Source: Shewanella cutis (GTDB taxonomy: Bacteria > Pseudomonadota > Gammaproteobacteria > Enterobacterales > Shewanellaceae). Taken from it: a stretch of DNA of 64,000 bases. Position 1 is the stretch's first letter; each line of letters begins with the position of its first letter. The stretch spans positions 170,964-234,963 of the forward strand of contig NZ_JACSDI010000004.1 of NCBI RefSeq assembly GCF_022410515.1. The letters are read 5' to 3'. The translations under genes and the position numbers were made by a program. Positions 58,568 to 64,000 of the stretch are shown here, in pieces. The notes under the pieces were generated by a model, which saw only the letters and a program-made list of their open reading frames with translations, did no database searches and was not told the origin of the DNA.

Positions 58568-58587
58568 GGGCTAACCGCAGTTAACCC
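58568..58587 (-). terminator. Terminator of the lysine-rich small gene
   Basis: GGGCTAAC and GTTAACCC pair with one wobble (minus-strand reading) around a 4-nt loop and are followed on the minus strand by TTTTTAT. It ends the small gene at 58628-58750. Confidence 0.82.
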
Positions 58588-58627
58588 TTAATCAAGATAT
58601 TGGAGTGCACCCTAAAGTGTCACAATA

Positions 58628-58750
58628 TTACTTAACGTTATCGAGGAGACCCTTAGTCGCATTTTTGGCGTGCTTTGCAGCGCGTTTTTCCTTCATCGAC
58701 ATTAACGGCTTTTTCTTGGCCTCTTTGCGATTTTTTTGCTCTTTACTCAT
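58628..58750 (-). CDS. Very small lysine-rich protein (40 residues)
   Basis: The reading frame encodes 40 residues, with 12 lysines and 2 arginines (start MSKEQKNRKEAKKKPLMSMK), no signal peptide or membrane span. A GGAG ribosome site 7 nt before the ATG and a terminator after the stop argue that it is a real gene. It resembles small basic nucleic-acid- or ribosome-associated proteins, but no specific family is recognised. It is too short for usual gene calling. Confidence 0.7.
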   Translation of the reverse strand: MSKEQKNRKEAKKKPLMSMKEKRAAKHAKNATKGLLDNVK

Positions 58751-59067
58751 AGTTAACTCCATGTACTTTCAGTGGTTGTTCATCAGGCTAATCATGTAAG
58801 CCATTTGCGTAAAACCCGTTCCATGATGTCCTGATTAAAGCGAAACGTTTAAACTCGAATTACACCATTTTTAAATCACAACTATTTAAAACGATAGGTA
58901 ATTTATTTGAATTTGTTTGCCTCTCTGAGCTGTACTCGCAAAATAATCTTATCACCTAAATCCTAAGGAAGATCCACTCGCTGCTTAGAATAATTCACGC
59001 TAATGCTAGTGCGAATCTGTATATAAAATATGCGAATCAGAACACGGTATTTACAAATTTCATCAAT
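58751..59067. other. Non-coding region between the small gene and the HerA-like ATPase
   Basis: About 315 bp of AT-rich sequence with no credible gene; it should contain the promoter of the small lysine-rich gene on the minus strand. Confidence 0.4.
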
Positions 59068-60561
59068 TTACCTACGGGTCGATTTTCCGAGTATGCCGCC
59101 GAGTAATCCGCGTAAAATTTGTTTCCCGAGTTGATTACCAACAGTTCTTGCCGCTTGTTTGGACAAGGTTTCGGCTAAACCTTGGCGGCGTTTATTACCA
59201 AAAATCAGTTCACTCAACCATCCTTGCTCAGCCTCATTCGTGGCTGGCGAATGTGTTGTTTGTGCAGTATTGGCGCCATTCGTTTCGTCGGTATGTCGTT
59301 GATTCAGTCGCTCATAGGCAGATTCGCGATTGATTAAGGTATCGTATTTACCGCCTATTGGACTCTGGGCGCGGATTGCGACTAATTCTTCTGGGCTTGC
59401 GGGCCCCATGCGGCAGCGTGGTGGTGCTATTAAGGTGCGCTCCACCATAGTCGGCACGCCTTTCTCGGCGAGTGTCGAGACTAAAGCTTCGCCCACGGCG
59501 AGTTGTGAAATTACTTCGCTGACCACCAATTTAGGATTGGGCACAAATGTCTCTGCCGCGGTTTTAACGGCTTTTTGATCCCTTGGCGTGTAAGCCCTGA
59601 GGGCATGTTGGATGCGATTGCCGAGCTGACCTAAGATCTCGTTGGGAATGTCGTCCGGAAATTGCGAGCAAAAATACACGCCGACGCCCTTGGAGCGGAT
59701 AAGCCGCATAATTTGCTCTATGCGTTTGAGCAAACCTGCAGGGCAGCCCTCAAATAATAGATGCGCTTCATCAATAAAGAAGACTAATTTTGGCTTATCG
59801 AGATCGCCAACTTCGGGAAGATTTTCAAACAGTTCTGACAATAACCAAAGTAGAAAGCTAGAATAGAGGTTTGGGGTCAAGATGAGTTTATTGGCGGCTA
59901 ACAGGTTGATAATGCCGCGGCCTTGCAAGTTAGTGCGCATTAAGTCTTCGAGTTGCAATGCTGGCTCGGCAAGAAAGTCTTTGCTGCCATCGCGTTCTAA
60001 ACCAAGCACTGAGCGTTGAATCGCTGCGAGGGATTGGGCACTAATCAGCCCATATTTGGCGGAGACTTCCTTACGCTCATTGGCTACTAAGTTCAGCATC
60101 GCGCGCAGATCGTCAAGGTCAAGTAACAATAAACCTTGGTCATCAGCTAGTTGAAAAACGATGTCTAAAATACCGCTTTGGGTGTCGTTGAGCCCAAGTA
60201 TGCGACCAAGCAAGGTGGGACCCATTTCACTAACAGTGGTGCGCAGCGCATGTCCTTGAATCCCTGCTAAGTCCCAGAACACGACGGGATTAGCCTCGGT
60301 TTGATAACCCTCAACCCCGATTTCAGCGGCCCTTTTTAGTAGCTTATCGTTTGGAGTACCTGCAACCCCGAGTCCTGAAATATCGCCTTTGATATCGGTG
60401 ATAAATACTGACACCCCTTGGCGCGAGAAACCTTCGGCTAGGGTCATCAGCGAAACGGTTTTGCCTGTGCCTGTGGCGCCAGCGATAAGTCCGTGGCGGT
60501 TGGCATATTTAAGATTTAAGTGAACCTGTTGCTCACCTTTACCTAAGAGTAGAGTATTCAA
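59068..60561 (-). CDS. yjgR: HerA-like ATPase, DUF853 family (YjgR-like)
   Basis: The 497-residue P-loop ATPase has the Walker A GATGTGKT (about residues 28-35), the DUF853 motif FITDIKGDISGLGVAGTPNDKL, and the Walker B LVFFIDEAHLLFEGCP. The C-terminal tail is basic (GLLGGILGKSTRR). HerA-type helicases translocate DNA, but the function of DUF853 proteins is not established. No nuclease partner is adjacent. Confidence 0.9.
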   Translation of the reverse strand: MNTLLLGKGEQQVHLNLKYANRHGLIAGATGTGKTVSLMTLAEGFSRQGVSVFITDIKGDISGLGVAGTPNDKLLKRAAEIGVEGYQTEANPVVFWDLAGIQGHALRTTVSEMGPTLLGRILGLNDTQSGILDIVFQLADDQGLLLLDLDDLRAMLNLVANERKEVSAKYGLISAQSLAAIQRSVLGLERDGSKDFLAEPALQLEDLMRTNLQGRGIINLLAANKLILTPNLYSSFLLWLLSELFENLPEVGDLDKPKLVFFIDEAHLLFEGCPAGLLKRIEQIMRLIRSKGVGVYFCSQFPDDIPNEILGQLGNRIQHALRAYTPRDQKAVKTAAETFVPNPKLVVSEVISQLAVGEALVSTLAEKGVPTMVERTLIAPPRCRMGPASPEELVAIRAQSPIGGKYDTLINRESAYERLNQRHTDETNGANTAQTTHSPATNEAEQGWLSELIFGNKRRQGLAETLSKQAARTVGNQLGKQILRGLLGGILGKSTRR

Positions 60562-60763
60562 GCGCAGTCCTTGTCTTCATTAATGCCGTAATGAATCGAT
60601 GGAGCATCGATCGTGGCTGGATAAAAAATCATCATCCAGTGTTTGCCTTTCGTGGATCTGTGTCAATATCGTTGAGCACATAATCGATACAGCTCAAGTA
60701 AAGCTTGGCAATGTTAGTTTGGCTAAGTGTAGTTATTTTGTAGCATTTGTTGAGGTGCCGAAG

Positions 60764-60997
60764 ATGAAAACCCCATTGATTATGTTAGTCTTGTCGACAT
60801 TATTGTTGACTTCTGGCTGCGCTGAGTTGGCCTGCTCCGCAAGGACGGATGTCGACCCCTATGAGCCCATGCTAGATAAGCAGCGCTGCGTGGCGGAGGC
60901 GGATAAGCAGTTAGCTGCCTATGAAAAGGCCAAAAAAGCCGAAGAGGAACAACAGCTTAAAGAAGCTGTGGATCGGGCGATTAAACAACGTCAATAA
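60764..60997 (+). CDS. Small lipoprotein
   Basis: The 77-residue product has a signal peptide with lipobox (LLLTSGC, Cys near 19), and a short charged C-terminal helix (EKAKKAEEEQQLKEAVDRAIKQRQ). The start at 60764 (MKTPLIMLVL) has GAGGTG upstream; the open frame extends further 5' without a signal or ribosome site. It precedes a membrane protein with an 11-bp gap. Function unknown. Confidence 0.75.
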   Translation: MKTPLIMLVLSTLLLTSGCAELACSARTDVDPYEPMLDKQRCVAEADKQLAAYEKAKKAEEEQQLKEAVDRAIKQRQ

Positions 60998-61007
60998 AAG
61001 GATTGGT

Positions 61008-61433
61008 ATGAAGGGAGCGGGAGGAACACAGGGCGGCACTGGCCAGTTTTTTATTGGACTTGCCATGATGTGTGCAGGATTCTATCTATTATTCAATGCG
61101 ATACAGGTAAGTTCCAGTTTTGGGCTAGGTTACGGCCTCTACCGCATGAATGCCTTTGGACAGGGATTATCGATCACCACAGGTATGGTAATGCTGCCGT
61201 TTATCCTCGGGATAGTGATGGTGTTTTTTGATGGCAAGACTAAGCTCGGTTGGCTGCTTACCTTAGGCGCGTTAGTCGCCTTAATTGTTGGCGTGATAAG
61301 CTCGATTCAGTTTCACTTTAAAGCCATGTCGGCCTTCGATTTGATCGTGATTTTAGTGTTAGCCTTTGGTGGGCTCGGGCTGTTTTTGCGCTCGTTAAAA
61401 GCGGCGCCTACTGAGCAGAATGATCCCAAATAA
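61008..61433 (+). CDS. Hypothetical membrane protein
   Basis: The 141-residue protein has a glycine-rich start (MKGAGGTQGGTGQF) then four hydrophobic segments (about residues 13-30, 52-70, 79-99, 109-128). It has no recognised motif. The start at 61008 has AAAAGGA 5-10 nt upstream; the frame is open further 5' but overlaps the lipoprotein gene. Probably cotranscribed with the small lipoprotein and the following metallopeptidase. Confidence 0.75.
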   Translation: MKGAGGTQGGTGQFFIGLAMMCAGFYLLFNAIQVSSSFGLGYGLYRMNAFGQGLSITTGMVMLPFILGIVMVFFDGKTKLGWLLTLGALVALIVGVISSIQFHFKAMSAFDLIVILVLAFGGLGLFLRSLKAAPTEQNDPK

Positions 61434-61480
61434 CGGCTAAACTGAAATGTCTATTGCATACCCATAGCCGAGGAAATCCA

Positions 61481-62359
61481 ATGCGTTGGCGTGACAGTGA
61501 TCGCAGCTCCAATATCGAAGACAGACGGGACCAACAGATGGCCTCCGCGGGTGTGCCCAGTGCGCTCCTGCTTAGGTTATTGCCTTTTCTGCTGCAAACT
61601 AAAATCGGCCGAGTGATATTGCTACTAGGCGGGTTATATTTTGCGTTTCAATACTTTACTGGCGGATTATCCCTCGAGCCGAGTAATCAAGCGGGATTTA
61701 GTCAGTCACAATCGGCCAGCAATGCAGCGGCTCAAGATGAAAATGCCCAGTTTGTGGCGGCGATTCTCGGCACGACGGAAACCGTTTGGAATCAATTGCT
61801 ACAAGGGCGATATGTCGAACCTAAGCTAGTGCTTTATCGCAATATGACCTCAACCGGATGCGGTTTGGGGCAGGCGCAATCGGGGCCTTTTTATTGTCCT
61901 GCTGATAGCAAAGTCTATATCGATTTGAGTTTTCTCGAGGAGTTGAAAAAACTCGGAGCACCGGGGGATTTCGCCTTCGCCTATGTTATCGCCCACGAGG
62001 TCGGTCACCATGTACAAAACCTACTCGGCACCAGCACTAAAGTGCGTCAGGCCCAGCAAGCTGCTGGCAAGGCGCAGGCCAATCAACTGAGTGTTGCCCT
62101 CGAATTGCAAGCCGACTGTTACGCTGGCGTGTGGGGGCATTATGTCGATAGACAGCTCAATTTGCTTGAGCCTGGCGATGTAGAAGAAGGCATTGCCGCC
62201 GCTAGTGCTGTGGGTGATGATCGCCTGCAAAAAATGGCGGGTCGCGCCGTGCAACCCGAAGCCTTTACCCATGGTAGCTCGGCTGACAGAGTGAAATGGT
62301 TTAATATCGGCTTTGCCTCCGGCAAACCTGCCAGCTGTAATGCTTTTAATAGCAAATAG
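61481..62359 (+). CDS. Neutral zinc metallopeptidase (YpfJ-like)
   Basis: The 292-residue protein belongs to the YpfJ/KPN_02809 zinc-peptidase family. It starts MRWRDSDRSSNIEDRR (with GAGGAAA upstream), has one membrane span (about 43-65), and the zinc motif AHEVGHHVQN, with later ligand text ELQADCYAGVWGHY. The peptide substrate is unknown. Start at 61481 is preferred to a 61454 ATG since it matches the family N-terminus. Confidence 0.92.
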   Translation: MRWRDSDRSSNIEDRRDQQMASAGVPSALLLRLLPFLLQTKIGRVILLLGGLYFAFQYFTGGLSLEPSNQAGFSQSQSASNAAAQDENAQFVAAILGTTETVWNQLLQGRYVEPKLVLYRNMTSTGCGLGQAQSGPFYCPADSKVYIDLSFLEELKKLGAPGDFAFAYVIAHEVGHHVQNLLGTSTKVRQAQQAAGKAQANQLSVALELQADCYAGVWGHYVDRQLNLLEPGDVEEGIAAASAVGDDRLQKMAGRAVQPEAFTHGSSADRVKWFNIGFASGKPASCNAFNSK

Positions 62360-62393
62360 CGAGCTGGTAATCGCGCCAACGTAGGATGGGTAG

Positions 62394-62801
62394 ATGGCAT
62401 TTGAAGATAGGTTTCGGCTCAGTAGTCATGCAGTTATCACCAATGAATTAGGGCAAGTGCTGCTGCTCAAAGCGAACTATGGCAATTTTGCTTGGGGTTT
62501 ACCCGGCGGCGCCTTAGAACCAGGAGAGACCATTCACGAAGCGCTGCTGCGCGAATGCCAAGAGGAATTGGGATTAGAGGTGAGCATTCACTATCTTAGC
62601 GGCGTGTATTATCACAGCGTCTATCAATCCCAAGCTTTTATCTTTCGTTGTGAGTTTGCATCTGCCGATGCGCTGATTCGCTTAAGCCATGAGCACTCTG
62701 CGTTTGCCTTCCATGATGTCGACACGCTTAGCGCGGTTCAGCAGCAAAGAATCAAAGATTGCCTTAATTTCAATGGTGTTGTCGTGAGTGCAAAGTTTTG
62801 A
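62394..62801 (+). CDS. Nudix hydrolase
   Basis: The 135-residue protein has the Nudix box GGALEPGETIHEALLRECQEELGLE (G-x5-E-x7-RE-x2-EE-x-G). It hydrolyses a nucleoside diphosphate linked to another moiety; the substrate is not predictable. It is distinct from the MutT at the left end. It lies 34 bp after the metallopeptidase gene. Confidence 0.88.
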   Translation: MAFEDRFRLSSHAVITNELGQVLLLKANYGNFAWGLPGGALEPGETIHEALLRECQEELGLEVSIHYLSGVYYHSVYQSQAFIFRCEFASADALIRLSHEHSAFAFHDVDTLSAVQQQRIKDCLNFNGVVVSAKF

Positions 62802-62843
62802 GGTGTTGTCAGTAGGTATCTACAACAATAAAAAGATACAGTA

Positions 62844-63847
62844 ATGAAACTCGGTCGTAACGATCCTTGCCATTGTGGCAGCGGTAAAAAATTTAAACGT
62901 TGTTGTATGAGCAGCGTATCCAGGCAGCATGCCCAAGTGTTCGATGATGCTGAGGCCATGTTGGCAATGAACCCAAATTTGAGCCTTGATGAACTCAACG
63001 CCGCTTTACAACACAAAGTTCAGGATCGCAATAATCAACCTCATCCCGATTTTGTGGCGTAACACCAACGCAAATGGCCAATTGGCTTTATGCGCTGTTT
63101 GAGCAATTACAGTGGGTGAAAATCAGCACACCAGACTCTCTTTCAGCCAGTCCTGTGATGCGTTATCTAGCGCTAATTATTGATGAGGCCATGGCACAAG
63201 AAGGCTCATTCAAAGCCACAAGTAAAGGCAACTTAACGACTAAGTTGGTTAAACAGGCCAGTGAATTATTGCCTGAGCTTGCCGTTGCTCAGTTTCCAAT
63301 AAATATTAGCATCAGCGAGTTTGCGGGCAGTAACGAAGATAAATTTAATGCCTTGCACTACACCCGAGTACTGGCTGACATTAGCGGAATTATTTACCTG
63401 CGCAGCGGCCGTTATCATGTTAAAAAGTCAGTGCAAAAGCATTATTAAGCCTTAGGAATACAGGCATTTTTTAAACCTATGTTAGAGGCCGCCATCAGCA
63501 AATATAACTGGGGGTATTTGGACCGTTTTGAATACGATATCGACTTGCGACCCTTTTGGCTGTTTATGCTGTGGCGCATTCAGAGCCCAAATAGTGTGGA
63601 TCAGCTGGTTGAAGAGGTGATGACGGCTTTCCCCGATTTATTGCTGGCATTCCCTACGGATGATTACTTCTCGCCAGAAAGAAGTTTAAGCATGCTCATC
63701 GAATCAAGATTTATTGAGCGATTTTTACAGTTTTGGGGATTTTTGATCATTGAGCCAAGGCGTTACAAAGACGCTGAACCGATCGGCAGAGTTGTTAAGG
63801 TACAGCCTTTGTTAAAACAAACTTTTCAATTCACCATTAACGCATAG
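62844..63847 (+). pseudogene. SEC-C motif protein gene, broken by a frameshift and a stop codon
   Basis: Three open pieces together read as one protein of about 333 residues. The first (62844-63062) begins [21 protein letters not shown], the SEC-C zinc motif. It stops at TAA in frame 0, but an in-register continuation, TPTQMANWLYALFEQLQW, appears in another frame, implying one missing base near 63050-63062. The second piece stops at TAA (63446-63448), yet the same frame continues with ALGIQAFFKPMLEAAISKYNWGYLD to 63847; CAA to TAA would explain it. The whole is therefore probably a pseudogene. Sequencing error is an alternative. Confidence 0.72.
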
Positions 63848-63857
63848 CAAGGCCATC

Positions 63858-64000
63858 GTGAGCGAATATCAATACTATAAATTCGAGCGTCTGGATGGCT
63901 ACTTAGATGCTAAGGCGCACCAAGCACTCAGAACCTATCAAGCCGTGCAGACATCACAGCTACGGTATTACACCTACAGTGACTTAAAGGCGGAACCTTC
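63858..64000 (+). CDS. Partial gene, YQYYxF-type hypothetical protein, frame disturbed
   Basis: The open frame from a GTG at 63858 reads SEYQYYKFERLDGYLDAKAHQALR and runs off the window. This resembles the family starting MSEYQYYEF..., whose next conserved text is (L/I)SSRA(E/D)ITAT. That text is present (LSSRADITAT) but in a second frame between about 63935 and 63964; the first frame then resumes with YTYSDLKAEPS. This suggests a single-base loss near 63933 and a compensating gain near 63965. The family recall is from memory. Confidence 0.55.
   Translation, partial: MSEYQYYKFERLDGYLDAKAHQALRTYQAVQTSQLRYYTYSDLKAEP

Noticed and set aside
58605..58799. 64-residue plus-strand frame
   Set aside because: It is the shadow of the minus-strand lysine-rich gene, which has a better ribosome site and terminator.

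Overview
The window is a 64-kb piece of a gammaproteobacterial chromosome, almost certainly from Shewanella and close to the S. oneidensis / MR-4 / ANA-3 group. This rests on gene content and order recognised from the translated products: mutT-yacG-zapD-coaE-pilDCBA-nadC-ampDE-pdhR-aceEF-lpdA, then acnB, hemE, purD/purH, and a zntR gene joined to a SO_0444-type Cu/Zn exporter. No identity searches could be run. No rRNA, tRNA, CRISPR array, prophage or complete transposase gene was seen.

Layout. 1-7.4 kb: a truncated thioredoxin-like protein, mutT, yacG, zapD, coaE and the type IV pilus genes pilD, pilC, pilB, pilA, all on the minus strand. 7.8-10.5 kb: nadC (minus), ampD and ampE (plus). 10.8-18 kb: the pyruvate dehydrogenase regulator and complex, with a perfect PdhR operator. 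18-28.4 kb: a 1491-residue propeller/PAS/GGDEF/EAL protein, a patatin-type outer-membrane phospholipase, an M13 peptidase lipoprotein, a DUF2845 protein and a sugar phosphatase. 28.8-33.6 kb: acnB, rsd, a probable unannotated small RNA, hemE. 33.7-38 kb: a MITE-like element, a second GGDEF/EAL protein and a short-chain dehydrogenase. 38-44.5 kb: a large ImpA-like metalloprotease lipoprotein, purD and purH. 44.8-50.3 kb: zinc-responsive regulator and exporter, a prohibitin-like protein, and a PepSY membrane operon with a candidate Fur box. 50.3-58.1 kb: an MFS transporter, a DASS anion symporter, trxC, an FKBP isomerase, and a TAXI-TRAP uptake module. 58.6-64 kb: a tiny lysine-rich protein, a HerA-like ATPase, small envelope proteins, a zinc metallopeptidase, a Nudix hydrolase, and a visibly decaying SEC-C gene followed by a frame-disturbed partial gene.

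Much of the window is housekeeping. Pyruvate oxidation (pdhR-aceEF-lpdA) feeds the TCA cycle (acnB); heme (hemE), NAD (nadC), CoA (coaE) and purines (purDH) are made nearby. Two cyclic-di-GMP proteins, one beside the pyruvate dehydrogenase operon, suggest signalling inputs.

The least ordinary signals are not genes. First, seven intergenic gaps between 2.6 and 10.7 kb contain CTAG-delimited mini-hairpins, six of them with a shared end hairpin on the plus strand; the repeats reach into coding ends and supply stop codons. Second, a well-formed promoter and terminator flank a roughly 89-nt structured RNA between rsd and hemE. Third, there is a 264-bp MITE-like element downstream of hemE. Fourth, lesions cluster at the right edge.
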